Shown here piece after piece: positions 50,287 through 59,553 of a stretch of 64,000 nt of DNA. The stretch spans positions 234,416 to 298,415 of the forward strand of contig JBIQLG010000002.1 in the NCBI GenBank assembly GCA_044464485.1, read 5' to 3'. Source of the stretch: Terrimesophilobacter sp044464485. Its GTDB lineage: Bacteria; Actinomycetota; Actinomycetes; Actinomycetales; Microbacteriaceae. Below the pieces are notes generated by a model. That model searched no databases, was not told where the DNA came from, and was given only the letters and a program-made list of their open reading frames with translations. Within the stretch, counting starts at the first letter, position 1, and each line of letters opens with the position of its first letter. The position numbers and the translations under genes were made by a program.

Positions 50287-52023
50287 TCAGACGAGGCACT
50301 CCGCAGGAAGCTCAAACCATCGAAGACTCTCAAACTCTTCGCCGAGCTCGCGCGCAACGCCCGCAGCATCCGAGACGGGGTCCGCAGCCGCGGCAAACAG
50401 AGCACGAGCTGCCGCGAGCGCATCTTTATAGACAGTCGCGGGAGCCTTGTCGTCGTGCCGAGGAAAGTTCAGCAGGCCGTTCGCGTCGTAGGAAACCTGC
50501 GCGAGCCTCAAGGGGGGTTCGACGGGCCCGTTTCGGTGCTTCCACAGGCCGGATGCCGGCTCGAACCGGTAGTCCGGTAGAAGCTTCACCCCGTGCTCCG
50601 CAATCATCGTCACCGCCTCGACGATGTACCGAAAGACTTCGTCGCTGATGAAGTAGTTGAAGTTCACGCGAACCCAGCCAGGCTTGATTCCTTCGCAGCC
50701 GCTTTGAATTTGCTCGTCATACTCGCTGGAAAGTACGGCATCGATGCCGAGGAGCCGGTGGCCGTAGGGGCCGGCGCACGAACATCCGCCTCGGCTTTGA
50801 ATGCCGAACACGTCGTTGAGCATGGCCACGACAGCGTTGTGGTGCAGGTATTTGCCGTCGGGCCGCTTCACCACGAACGAGACGATCGAAAGGCGATCCG
50901 CCTCGGGATTTCCGAGAACTTCGATCGCGGGATGAGCATTCCACGCGGTGATCGCCCTGCGCAGGAAGTCGTGCTCGAGAGCGACGATCGTGTCGACGCC
51001 CACGGCCTCCTTGAGTTGAAAGACCAGTCCGGCGCGGATGGATTCGATGATTGCGGGCGTGCCGGCCTCTTCTCGATGCTCGGGATTGCTCAGGTAGCGG
51101 TGCGAGGTCTCACTCACGTACGCGACTGTGCCTCCGCCCACGACGTGCGGGATGCTGTTGCGCAGGAGCGCGCGATCCACGATGAGCAGTCCCGGAGTTC
51201 CGGGGCCCCCGATGAACTTGTGCGGCGAAATGAAGATCGCGTCCTTGCGCTCGATCGCTTCTCCCCCCACACGGTTCATCTCCACGTCGATGTACGGCGC
51301 CGCGGCCGCAAAGTCCCAGAACGCGAGAGCACCGTGCTCGTGCAGGAGCCGTGTAATCGCATGCGTGTCGCTCAGGATGCCGGTGACGTTGCTTGCCGCG
51401 CTGAAGGAACCGATCTTGAGCGGACGGTTCGCATACACTCTGAGCTCGTCCGCAAGCTGGGCGAGGTCGATGTGCCCGTCGGTGTCTTCGTGAATCGTGA
51501 CGACGTCTGCGATGGACTCGCGCCACGGAAGCTCGTTCGAGTGGTGCTCATACGGACCAATGAACACGACGGGCCTGTCTTCCGGCGAGATGAGTGCATC
51601 CAGTCCGTACTTCTCATCGAGCTCCCGCGGCAGTCGAAGCCCCAGAATGCCCACCATCTTGTCGATGGCGCCCGTCGATCCACTTCCGGTAAAAATCACC
51701 ATCGTGTCGTCGTCGCCGTTGACCGCGCGCCGAATCGTGTCTCTCGCGTCTTCCCTCAGCCTCGTCGTCTGCAGTCCGGTGCCGCTGCTTTCGGTGTGCG
51801 TATTGGCGTATCGGGGCAAAACCTCGTCGCGCAGAAACTCTTCGATGAAGCTCAGTGAGCGCCCGCTGGCCGTGTAATCCGCGTAGGTGACCGGCTTCTG
51901 CCCGTAGGGTCCGTCCATGAGGCGATCATCGCCAATAACACAGTCGCGAATTCGGGCGACAAGAGGCGGCTCCTCCAGCCCGGTGGAACGCGGCGGTATC
52001 ACGCAGTTTTGGATGGCGGGCAT
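50287..52023 (-). CDS. class V aminotransferase / cysteine desulfurase-like PLP protein
   Basis: A 578-residue fold-type I PLP enzyme, longer than typical 400-residue class V members. The PLP lysine is in ISPHKFIGGPGTPGLL; GSGSTGAIDKMVGIL binds phosphate, and the active-site-like Cys loop is RGGCSCAGPYGH. The last 80 residues form an extra C-terminal region. TATTCT six bases before the ATG shows a leaderless start and excludes the longer upstream frame. Substrate unknown. Confidence 0.86.
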   Translation of the reverse strand: MPAIQNCVIPPRSTGLEEPPLVARIRDCVIGDDRLMDGPYGQKPVTYADYTASGRSLSFIEEFLRDEVLPRYANTHTESSGTGLQTTRLREDARDTIRRAVNGDDDTMVIFTGSGSTGAIDKMVGILGLRLPRELDEKYGLDALISPEDRPVVFIGPYEHHSNELPWRESIADVVTIHEDTDGHIDLAQLADELRVYANRPLKIGSFSAASNVTGILSDTHAITRLLHEHGALAFWDFAAAAPYIDVEMNRVGGEAIERKDAIFISPHKFIGGPGTPGLLIVDRALLRNSIPHVVGGGTVAYVSETSHRYLSNPEHREEAGTPAIIESIRAGLVFQLKEAVGVDTIVALEHDFLRRAITAWNAHPAIEVLGNPEADRLSIVSFVVKRPDGKYLHHNAVVAMLNDVFGIQSRGGCSCAGPYGHRLLGIDAVLSSEYDEQIQSGCEGIKPGWVRVNFNYFISDEVFRYIVEAVTMIAEHGVKLLPDYRFEPASGLWKHRNGPVEPPLRLAQVSYDANGLLNFPRHDDKAPATVYKDALAAARALFAAAADPVSDAAGVARELGEEFESLRWFELPAECLV

Positions 52024-52029
52024 GTGGTG

Positions 52030-52035
52030 AGAATA
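52030..52035 (-). promoter_or_regulatory. leaderless -10 box of class V aminotransferase gene
   Basis: TATTCT on the minus strand, six bases, then ATG at 52023. Confidence 0.55.
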
Positions 52036-52068
52036 TCCGATGCTGCGCGTGCAGGCCACTGGGCCTCG

Positions 52069-52074
52069 TATCAT
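52069..52074 (+). promoter_or_regulatory. leaderless -10 box of NUDIX gene
   Basis: TATCAT, six bases, then GTG at 52081; divergent from the aminotransferase promoter. Confidence 0.55.
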
Positions 52075-52080
52075 GACGGG

Positions 52081-52821
52081 GTGACCACTCAACCGTCCTC
52101 GCGCGAGAACGCGCCCGCACCCCGCGAATCGGCCACTGTGCTGCTGCTGCGCGACGAGCCTTTCGAGGTGCTCATGGTGAGCCGGGCCGCACGTGGCGCG
52201 TTCGCCTCCGCCCTCGTGTTTCCCGGCGGCGCGATCGACCCGGATGATCGGCATGAGTCCTGGCGTACCCTGGTCGACGATTTCGACGGGCTGACGGATG
52301 TGGAACGCGGCCTTCGCATCGGCGCGCTTCGCGAAGTGTGGGAAGAAACCGGAATTCTGGTGTCTTCGGAGGCGGCACCGCCCAGAACGGGCGCGAGTCT
52401 GCGCGACGCGCTAACGGCATCCGGTCTTCGCGTGCGCCTGGACGCGCTCACGCCCTTTGCGCACTGGATTACTCCTGTCGCAGAGCCTCGTCGGTTCGAC
52501 ACGCATTTTTATCTCGCCGCCGTCGATCGACACGCGCACGCGGAACCTGATGGTGTGGAGACTCTCGCTACGGAATGGCTGGGGCCGGCCGAAGCGGCAG
52601 AACTCGCGCGCGGCAGAAAGCGGCCGATCATCTTCCCTACGATGCTCAACCTGCTGCGCCTCGCCGAGAGCGAGGGCTCCGCGCACGCGATAGCCGTGGC
52701 CCGATCACGACCCGTCGTCACGGTCACGCCGGACATGGACGTGCTGGCGGATGGCACGCGACGCGTGCGAATCCCCAGTGATGCGGGCTATTCGGTGCAC
52801 GAATGGACTGACCGCAGCTGA
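52081..52821 (+). CDS. NUDIX hydrolase
   Basis: A 246-residue protein with the NUDIX helix IGALREVWEETGILV and the preceding FPGGAIDPDD strand. The insert between the FPGG strand and the helix is long, as in the NUDT19/RNase-like CoA-pyrophosphatase group. It hydrolyses a nucleoside diphosphate-linked compound of unknown identity. The start is fixed by the leaderless box. Confidence 0.88.
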   Translation: MTTQPSSRENAPAPRESATVLLLRDEPFEVLMVSRAARGAFASALVFPGGAIDPDDRHESWRTLVDDFDGLTDVERGLRIGALREVWEETGILVSSEAAPPRTGASLRDALTASGLRVRLDALTPFAHWITPVAEPRRFDTHFYLAAVDRHAHAEPDGVETLATEWLGPAEAAELARGRKRPIIFPTMLNLLRLAESEGSAHAIAVARSRPVVTVTPDMDVLADGTRRVRIPSDAGYSVHEWTDRS

Positions 52822-52909
52822 CACGTTTCGCGTCACGAAATACGCCTGTTCGCCCTCCGCGATATTTGCCGTGCAGTACCCCACTTTAAGAAAAATCATC
52901 ATGCCGAGG

Positions 52910-52923
52910 GTGTAAATTTACAC
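52910..52923. promoter_or_regulatory. palindromic operator candidate upstream of multidrug transporter
   Basis: GTGTAAATTTACAC is a perfect 14-bp palindrome, 78 bases before the transporter ATG. Such sites are typical for TetR/MarR-type repressors of drug pumps. No regulator gene is adjacent. The surrounding 52822-53001 region is AT-rich and non-coding. Confidence 0.5.
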
Positions 52924-53001
52924 TCCGCGCAAAGTTTTGCGACTATTTTCCGCTTTTCGCCTGTTTTCCTGCGACGCCGCACCCACCACCTTTGAGGACG
53001 T

Positions 53002-55047
53002 ATGTCACGCTCTGAATCAGTATCGCCGCCCGCCGGGTCGAACCTTGCGCCGTCGAACTCTGCACTCTCGAACCCCGCACCGTCGGGGTCCGCACCGTCG
53101 AGCACTGTCGCCGCGGTCATGAGCCATCGCGAGATACTTCTCGTCATTTTCGGCCTCATGGCGGGCATGTTCCTTTCCGCCCTCGACCAGACGGTTGTCG
53201 GCACCGCGATCCGGACCATCGGCGACGATCTCGACGGCCTGAGCCTTCAGGCGTGGGTGACGACGGCGTACCTCATCGTTTCGACCATCAGTACACCGCT
53301 GTATGGAAAGCTTTCGGACATTTTCGGTCGCCGCCCGCTGTTCATTTTCGCCATCGGCGTGTTCATCATCGGCTCGATCCTCTCCTCCCTCTCCACATCG
53401 ATGATCGACCTCGCCACCTGGCGTGCCGTTCAGGGCCTCGGTGCCGGCGGTCTCATGTCGATGCCGCTCGCGATCATGGGCGACATCCTTGCGCCTCGCG
53501 AGCGCGCCAAATATCAGGGATATTTTCTGGCCGTGTTCGGGGTTTCCAGCGTGGTCGGTCCGCTCATCGGCGGACTGTTCGCCGGCACCGACCAGATCCT
53601 GTGGATCGCCGGTTGGCGGTGGGTGTTCCTCATCAACGTGCCGATCGGCCTCGTCGCGCTCGGCATGGTGCTCGAGTTCCTGCACCTGCCGAAGATAGAC
53701 AGACACTCTGTGCGCATCGACTGGTGGGGCGCGGCAACCGTGATCATCGCTCTTGTTCCCCTGCTCCTCGTGGCGGAAGAAGGTCAAAACTGGGGCTGGA
53801 CGAGTCCCATCGCCTTCGCGTGCTACGGCATCGGGCTCCTGGGAATCATCGCGTTCATCTTCATCGAATTCCGCATGAAGGATGACGCGCTCATTCCGAT
53901 CAAGCTTTTCCACTCGCCTACGTTCTCGATGGCCACCGTCATCGGTGTGCTTGTCGGTTTCGGCATGTTCGGCGCGATGATGACGATTCCGCTTTTCCTG
54001 CAGATTGTGCTCGGATCCACGCCGACCGAGAGCGGATTCCAGATGCTGCCCATGATCCTGGGACTCATGATCGCATCCATCGGCAGCGGTCAGCTCATTG
54101 CCCGCAACGGCAAGTATCGGCTGTTCCCCATCCTCGGAACGGGTCTCATGGCCGCGGGGTTCCTGTACCTCACGTTCCTGCAATATGACTCACCGTTCCT
54201 GTTCGTGGCCGGCGGCATGCTGCTCATCGGGCTCGGACTTGGTCAGCTCATGCAAACCCTCACGATTGCCAGCCAGAACTCGGTGAACGTGCGTGACATG
54301 GGCGTCGCCACAAGTTCGTCCACGTTCTTTCGTCAAATTGGTGGAACTCTGGGCACGGCTGTGATGCTCTCGCTGTTGTTCACTGTGATGCCGCTCAACA
54401 TCCAGTCGTCACTCACGGACACCCCCACTCTCAAGAGTGCGTTGAACGCCGCCCTGACACCTGCCGTTGCGACAGCGCCCGAGAATCAGAAGATCATGGA
54501 TTTGATCTACTCCGACATGGTTGATCCGATCGAAAAGGGTGCCCAGGCGGCCGCGCACGCTGGTGGCGTGCAGGCGCTCGTCGCTCAGGGAGTGCCGCAG
54601 GCGGAAGCGGAAGCGAAGGTTCCGTTGAACCCGCTCGATTTCTCAAAGTCGGATGTCCGTTCACAGGTGATCGACAAGGCCGCGCCGAGCATCGCGAAAG
54701 CCCTGAAAGACGCGAAAAACGACGGCACGGGCGTGAGCGATGACGCCATCAACGACACCTCGTTTTTGAAGGGCGCGGATCCGCGCTTGACGAAGCCATT
54801 CCTCCGCGGTTTCACCGTCTCCACGGTCACGATCTACTGGCTCGCGGGCGCCGTTGTGCTGCTCGCGTTCATCCTCGCCCTGTTCTTCAAGACCCCCGCA
54901 CTGCGTGCGAAGTCCGCGCTTCAGGAGGCTGCGGACGACAAGCATGCGAAGAGCCTGGCGGATGCCGCAGCCGAGGAGCAACGTGACCATGAGCGGCTTG
55001 ACGATGAGGCGCGCCGGGCCGCGGACGAGGCGGGCGCGCTGCTGTAG
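53002..55047 (+). CDS. EmrB/QacA-type (DHA2) multidrug MFS transporter
   Basis: A 681-residue transporter with 14 predicted transmembrane helices. FLSALDQTVVGTAI and LYGKLSDIFGRRPLFIF are MFS signatures. The N-terminus has a Ser/Asn/Pro-rich repeat (SNSALSNPAPSGSAPSS), and a loop of about 165 residues separates the last two helices, a common actinobacterial feature. It should export drugs or metabolites using the proton gradient. GAGGA precedes the ATG. Confidence 0.92.
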   Translation: MSRSESVSPPAGSNLAPSNSALSNPAPSGSAPSSTVAAVMSHREILLVIFGLMAGMFLSALDQTVVGTAIRTIGDDLDGLSLQAWVTTAYLIVSTISTPLYGKLSDIFGRRPLFIFAIGVFIIGSILSSLSTSMIDLATWRAVQGLGAGGLMSMPLAIMGDILAPRERAKYQGYFLAVFGVSSVVGPLIGGLFAGTDQILWIAGWRWVFLINVPIGLVALGMVLEFLHLPKIDRHSVRIDWWGAATVIIALVPLLLVAEEGQNWGWTSPIAFACYGIGLLGIIAFIFIEFRMKDDALIPIKLFHSPTFSMATVIGVLVGFGMFGAMMTIPLFLQIVLGSTPTESGFQMLPMILGLMIASIGSGQLIARNGKYRLFPILGTGLMAAGFLYLTFLQYDSPFLFVAGGMLLIGLGLGQLMQTLTIASQNSVNVRDMGVATSSSTFFRQIGGTLGTAVMLSLLFTVMPLNIQSSLTDTPTLKSALNAALTPAVATAPENQKIMDLIYSDMVDPIEKGAQAAAHAGGVQALVAQGVPQAEAEAKVPLNPLDFSKSDVRSQVIDKAAPSIAKALKDAKNDGTGVSDDAINDTSFLKGADPRLTKPFLRGFTVSTVTIYWLAGAVVLLAFILALFFKTPALRAKSALQEAADDKHAKSLADAAAEEQRDHERLDDEARRAADEAGALL

Positions 55048-55076
55048 CTAGCGGCTGTGACTCACTCGGCTGAAGT

Positions 55077-55150
55077 CGATTTCCGCTTCCGCGTCCGTTA
55101 TCGCTCCCGCGTCCGCTATCGCTGCCGCTCCCGCGTCCGCTCCCGCGAGA
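55077..55150. repeat. degenerate GC-rich short repeat between convergent genes
   Basis: Imperfect iterations of a 6-mer-like TCCCGC/TCCGCT theme, arranged as roughly 18-24 base units containing CGCTCCCGCGTCCG, fill the gap between the transporter and lipoprotein stops. On the minus strand, in frame after the lipoprotein stop, it would encode a Gly/Ser/Arg run. Confidence 0.7.
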
Positions 55151-55153
55151 AAG

Positions 55154-57433
55154 TCACTTTTCGTGAGAGGCGACGCCTATCGCATCCTTCACATCGCGGA
55201 GCACAAGCAGAGGATTACCGCTTTTCGCACTCATCGTGATGAGCAGATCGTCGCCGTAAGCGGCGAGCAGCGCGGTCGACCCCATGTTTTGACTCGGAAC
55301 AGCTACCGGTTTCCACTCGATCCCGTCTTTCGACAACCACACGACCGCACCCGCCGTCGTGTCGTTGGACCAGCTCCCCGCCGCCGCGAAGCCTCCCGGT
55401 ACCGCAACGGGGTCGTGGAGGTCACGCCCGCGATCCGCCGTGAACACCCGTTTCCACGAGGTTCCGTCCGCGGTGTGCACGAGCACGCTGCGGCCGGAAA
55501 TTGTTCCCGAGACGACAATCCCTTTGCCGTCACTCGCGCAGCTCGAAGCGTAGCCTTCACGCTCAGCAGACTTCCCGAGATCGACCTTCGACCAGACCTG
55601 CGAGTCGTGCGACCACGCAGCCATCCGATATGACGCGGTGGACTGTTCGACCCAACCGAACGCTATGGGAGCGCCGTTGGGGAGGGTGCACACGTCGGAA
55701 ATCGAGGTGGCGAGCCGGCCGCTTCCGAAGTCGCCATCCGATTGCGTCCACGTCACGCCATCCTCGGAAGTCCAAATGACGCCGTGAGCCGTGGTTCCCG
55801 CGTATGAGTCCTCGCGGTACTGGCCCACCGCCACCCAGCCCTTGTCAGTCGGAATGACTTTGAAGAACTCCATCGCTCCCTGAGTGGGGAACCCGCTGGC
55901 TTTGTTCCATTCCGTTTCCCCCGCGGCACGGTAATAACCCGAAACAACGATGGCGGCCTGACCCTGCACAAATTCCGAGCCGAGCGCGACTTCGGCCCCG
56001 CTGTCATCGACTGCCATTGTGACGTCGAAGAGCGAACTCACTTCCGGCGGTTCCCACTCCGTTACCGTCACCGTGGTACCGCCGGACAATTCTGCCAGGT
56101 CCGACTGCCGGGAGTTGCGCCACCCGTAGTTTTCGCTGGTGCTGAAGACGGATCTGCTGAGAATGAGCAGTTCCCGGTCGCGACCCGCATAGAAATCATC
56201 GACCTGGTTCAGAAACTCGCGCTGGGATATGCGGGTTCCGTCCGCATACACGCCATCCGTGAAACGACCGGTTCTGAGATACCCCGTCGACCCGAGAAGT
56301 GCGATGTCGCTGCCATCGGATGCGGGAATCGCGTACCCCGATTCACCCGAGGCCTCGTTGACACTCGTAATTCCCTTGAAACTCCACACCCCGTCCGGCG
56401 AGCGCTCGTAGAGTGCACTCACCGACGCGTTCTCATTCGCGGCGATGACGGCGACTCTCCCCTCGAGCTGCTGTGGAACGCCCAACCACTCGTTGACCTC
56501 ATCCTTGAGGAAGAACGGTCCGTTACTCGGCGGGTCGGGGATGGCCTCTTCGGTCCACTTCTGTCCATCCGGCGAAGTCCACGCTCGCGCGCGCACGCTC
56601 GCGCCGGGTGTATCACTGCTGGGCGCATATCCGGTGGCGACGAACTCGCTTCCCGTCCACACGGCGCCGCTCATGCCGGATGTCGCACCCGCAAGCTGCG
56701 TCTGCGAAGACCACGTCTTGCCGGAATCTGCGGACCAAAAAGACATCGTCGGCAGAAGATCGCCTTCGGGCCCCGGGCTCGCAAGGAGCAGGAGACCATC
56801 GGACGTTTCGACAATCGCACCAGGTGAAAGCAGTTCGTCCTTCTTCGGTTTCGGCAGGTCTACGCTCGCGACTTTCGAACCCACGACGGAGACCGCGGCA
56901 GCCTCGCCATCGGCGGCCACGCCAATGGCAAAAACTCGCTTGTCGAAGACGGTCAATAAATTGATGCGGAATCTCGACGCAAAGTCCTCGGGGAGACTTA
57001 CGCTCGTCCAGGTTTCGCGATCCGTGGATACCCACAGTTTCGATGTGAGGGCACGGTCTTTCCACTGGGTGCCGCCGATCGCGGCAAGACTGTCGGAACC
57101 GGCGAATCGACCAGAAAACGAGCCCTCAAACGTGGGATCGACGATAGCGCGGTGCCAATCCTTACCGTCGTCGGAAAGCCACACCGCAGGAACCGACGGT
57201 TTCCCGGGATCGATCACGGATCCGCCGAAGGCAAACGGAAGAGTATCGGTCGCAGGCAGGGCCGAACCGCGGACATCCACGAGCGGCTGCTTCAGAACCA
57301 TGGAATCCGGCACGGTGAGCGGTTCCACCGCCACGGACGGGAGTGGATCGACAACCGAAGGGCTCGTGCAGGCGACGAGGGCCATGGACAGTGAAACGAG
57401 AGCTAAGGTGCTCGCTGAGCGCCGAAACTGCAT
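55154..57433 (-). CDS. Asp-box beta-propeller lipoprotein
   Basis: A 759-residue predicted lipoprotein (lipobox ALVAC, Cys22). The body contains at least seven sialidase-type Asp-box-like repeats, S-x-D-G-x-x-W, for example WLSDDGKDWHR, FWSADSGKTWSS, WTSPDGQKWTE, WTSEDGVTWTQ and WLSKDGIEWKP, implying beta-propeller blades. No catalytic sialidase residues were identified, so it may bind surface glycans or proteins. GAGGAGA precedes the ATG; the longer frame from 57478 is rejected. Confidence 0.83.
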   Translation of the reverse strand: MQFRRSASTLALVSLSMALVACTSPSVVDPLPSVAVEPLTVPDSMVLKQPLVDVRGSALPATDTLPFAFGGSVIDPGKPSVPAVWLSDDGKDWHRAIVDPTFEGSFSGRFAGSDSLAAIGGTQWKDRALTSKLWVSTDRETWTSVSLPEDFASRFRINLLTVFDKRVFAIGVAADGEAAAVSVVGSKVASVDLPKPKKDELLSPGAIVETSDGLLLLASPGPEGDLLPTMSFWSADSGKTWSSQTQLAGATSGMSGAVWTGSEFVATGYAPSSDTPGASVRARAWTSPDGQKWTEEAIPDPPSNGPFFLKDEVNEWLGVPQQLEGRVAVIAANENASVSALYERSPDGVWSFKGITSVNEASGESGYAIPASDGSDIALLGSTGYLRTGRFTDGVYADGTRISQREFLNQVDDFYAGRDRELLILSRSVFSTSENYGWRNSRQSDLAELSGGTTVTVTEWEPPEVSSLFDVTMAVDDSGAEVALGSEFVQGQAAIVVSGYYRAAGETEWNKASGFPTQGAMEFFKVIPTDKGWVAVGQYREDSYAGTTAHGVIWTSEDGVTWTQSDGDFGSGRLATSISDVCTLPNGAPIAFGWVEQSTASYRMAAWSHDSQVWSKVDLGKSAEREGYASSCASDGKGIVVSGTISGRSVLVHTADGTSWKRVFTADRGRDLHDPVAVPGGFAAAGSWSNDTTAGAVVWLSKDGIEWKPVAVPSQNMGSTALLAAYGDDLLITMSAKSGNPLLVLRDVKDAIGVASHEK

Positions 57434-57550
57434 TGTCTCTCCTCGTTGAGGTTGCTGTGCTCGCAGGTTGAAAAACACACGCTACCGCACAGAGCGCCGT
57501 GAGCGGACGGACTTTTCCCACCGCAGTACGAGATGGCGAGGCTTTTCGAA

Positions 57551-57626
57551 TGGTGCGCCCGGAGGGATTTGAACCCCCGGCCTATTGATCCGTAGTCAAT
57601 TGCTCTATCCGCTGAGCTACGGGCGC
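57551..57626 (-). tRNA. tRNA-Arg (ACG)
   Basis: Acceptor GCGCCCG/CGGGCGC, anticodon ACG in the loop CTACGGA, T loop TTCAAAT, discriminator A and an encoded CCA (57551-57553). The A34 is the substrate of TadA, whose gene is at 45180. Confidence 0.95.
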
Positions 57627-57655
57627 AGTCCTGTCAGCCGAAGCCAACCTGAAAA

Positions 57656-58687
57656 CTATACCAGCGGTGACTGGCCGCTCGCGCCGTGGAAAGCCTCTCG
57701 GATTTCTTTTCCTTCCGCTTCGTCCCTCGAGCGTCGCCTGGCGAGAGTGAGATTTCTGGTGGTGTCCCGCAAGGGAAGCTTCACCCCACTCTCGGCGTCG
57801 ATGCCCGCCCGCAGCTGCCGCACTCGCGTGAACTCGGCATCCACTTCGAGACCGGCGACCAGTGCGAGATTGGAGATGTACATCCAGACCAGGAGTGCGA
57901 GGGCGCCGCCGAGCCATCCGTAGATGCGATCGTAATTCGACACGGTGGAGACATAGAGTGCAAAAGCTGCGGTCGCGAGCCCCCACGTGACGATCGCGAA
58001 CACAGCGCCAACGCCCACCCACCGCCGTTTCTCGTGTTGCACGTTCGGGGTGACGTAATAGAGCACCGCAATGATCAGCGTGAGAACGATGAGAAGCAGC
58101 GGCCAGCGACCCACCACCCACACGCTGACCCACGGTTCGCCGAGCCCGAGTGCGTGGGCGAAGACTTTCGCGGCATCGCGCGTAGTGAGAAGAAGCACAA
58201 CGACTGCGGCGAACGCGACAAGCAGAAAGACCGAGAGCACGATCATCAACAGGCGAAACTTCAGGAATGGTCTACCCTCCTGCGCCTCATAGACGCTGTT
58301 CGCCGCTCGCCCGAATGCCGTCGCATAACTTGACATTGCCCACACGCTCAGCACGATTCCGATATGGAGCGCGATGACGGGGTTGCCTACCGAGAAAAGT
58401 TGCGTGAGGGGTTCCTTGACCACATCCACCGTGTCCGGTTTCGCCAACGAGTCGACAAGATTGAGAACGAACGCCGCCGCATCTTTCTTCCCTTGCCCGA
58501 TCGCAAGAGCGGAGACAATCGTGAGGGCCGCAGGAAAGACGGTGAGCGCAGAAAAGAAGGCGAGAGTCGCCGCCGAATCAATGCCGCGATGGCGGATGAA
58601 TCCGTGCCATGCGCGTCGCCCCGCGTAACCCCACAAACGGCGTCTGCTGAGGGGCTGTGGCGCCGACTGACCTCCGCTGATCCGCAC
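57656..58687 (-). CDS. YihY/BrkB family membrane protein
   Basis: A 343-residue protein with six predicted transmembrane helices; TLAFFSALTVFPAALTIVSAL, YATAFGRAANSVYEAQEGRPFLKFRLLM and YGWLGGALALLVWMYISNLALVAGLEVDAEF are family signatures. Function is not established (the old RNase BN label is wrong). Its GTG directly follows the stop of the preceding gene in the same frame, so the true start may lie further in. Confidence 0.88.
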   Translation of the reverse strand: MRISGGQSAPQPLSRRRLWGYAGRRAWHGFIRHRGIDSAATLAFFSALTVFPAALTIVSALAIGQGKKDAAAFVLNLVDSLAKPDTVDVVKEPLTQLFSVGNPVIALHIGIVLSVWAMSSYATAFGRAANSVYEAQEGRPFLKFRLLMIVLSVFLLVAFAAVVVLLLTTRDAAKVFAHALGLGEPWVSVWVVGRWPLLLIVLTLIIAVLYYVTPNVQHEKRRWVGVGAVFAIVTWGLATAAFALYVSTVSNYDRIYGWLGGALALLVWMYISNLALVAGLEVDAEFTRVRQLRAGIDAESGVKLPLRDTTRNLTLARRRSRDEAEGKEIREAFHGASGQSPLV

Positions 58688-59395
58688 TTAACCCCAGGCG
58701 CTGGCCGGTGCGGTGAACTCCGCTACCGGCGTGTAGTGCCAGTGGCCACCGTTGGCGTAATGACCGGATGCCCAGGGCGAAGCCCAGATCGCGCGCTCGG
58801 TGACCTCGGTGGGCGCGTCTGCCGCGAGTGCCGCTATGATGGCGGAATACCCCGGATGCCCGTGCAGCGCCGCGGCGGCGTTTTCCGCTGCGATGAGGAG
58901 GTTCGCATAGCTGCCGGTTCCACCGCCGCCGCCGGAACCCCATCCGTTGTTCAAGGGATTATTGCGGTTCCACCAGTTGTTGGCACCGTTCTCCTGGCGC
59001 ATCCAGCGGGTGATCACGGTGACGTTATTGTCGGTGACCGGCCAGCCGCCATCCAGCAGCACGATCTTTGCCCAGTCGTAGTTGGTGCCGTGTTTGGCCA
59101 ACTGCGGCACACCCGGCTGAATCGAATAACTGTCGCGTACGATCTGCTCGGCCACTACCGTTTTTGCGACCGTCACGGTTTGCGCGTGCGCATCGTTGTA
59201 AGCGTCGAGTAACTCTTTGGCGGTGGCCGGCGGTGGCGGGGCGATTACCGTGACAGCAACAAATGCGAAGGCGATCGTGAGTGCGCCGATCGTCAGCCTT
59301 TGGCGCGCCACCCAGGAGGTGCGAAGAACTCCTGCCGCACCGAGCAGTCGAAACTTCGAGGGCGAGGGCAGTGTGTGGCGTGAGGTCTTCTGCAT
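58688..59395 (-). CDS. secreted protein, possible lysozyme-like domain
   Basis: A 235-residue protein with a transmembrane or signal segment (about 32-53, IGALTIAFAFVAVTVIAPPPPATA) and an outer domain with TVITRWMRQENGANNWWNRNNPLNNGWGSGGGGGTGSY. The E-N-x-x-WNRNNPLN pattern resembles lysozyme-like muramidases with a catalytic Glu, but the match is not conclusive. It is followed without a gap by the BrkB-type gene. Confidence 0.65.
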   Translation of the reverse strand: MQKTSRHTLPSPSKFRLLGAAGVLRTSWVARQRLTIGALTIAFAFVAVTVIAPPPPATAKELLDAYNDAHAQTVTVAKTVVAEQIVRDSYSIQPGVPQLAKHGTNYDWAKIVLLDGGWPVTDNNVTVITRWMRQENGANNWWNRNNPLNNGWGSGGGGGTGSYANLLIAAENAAAALHGHPGYSAIIAALAADAPTEVTERAIWASPWASGHYANGGHWHYTPVAEFTAPASAWG

Positions 59396-59553
59396 AATGT
59401 CGAGGTGCGGACTTCGGTCTGTTGCCGAAAACTTCCGGCTGTGAGACTAACAATCCTGTTTGAGAGCGCGCTGGGAGCGCCGGGCATTCGGTTGCCGGAG
59501 CGTGGCAGGCCTTCCTACCCGGGCCAAAGGGCCTTTCGATTTCGGGTGTCGAC

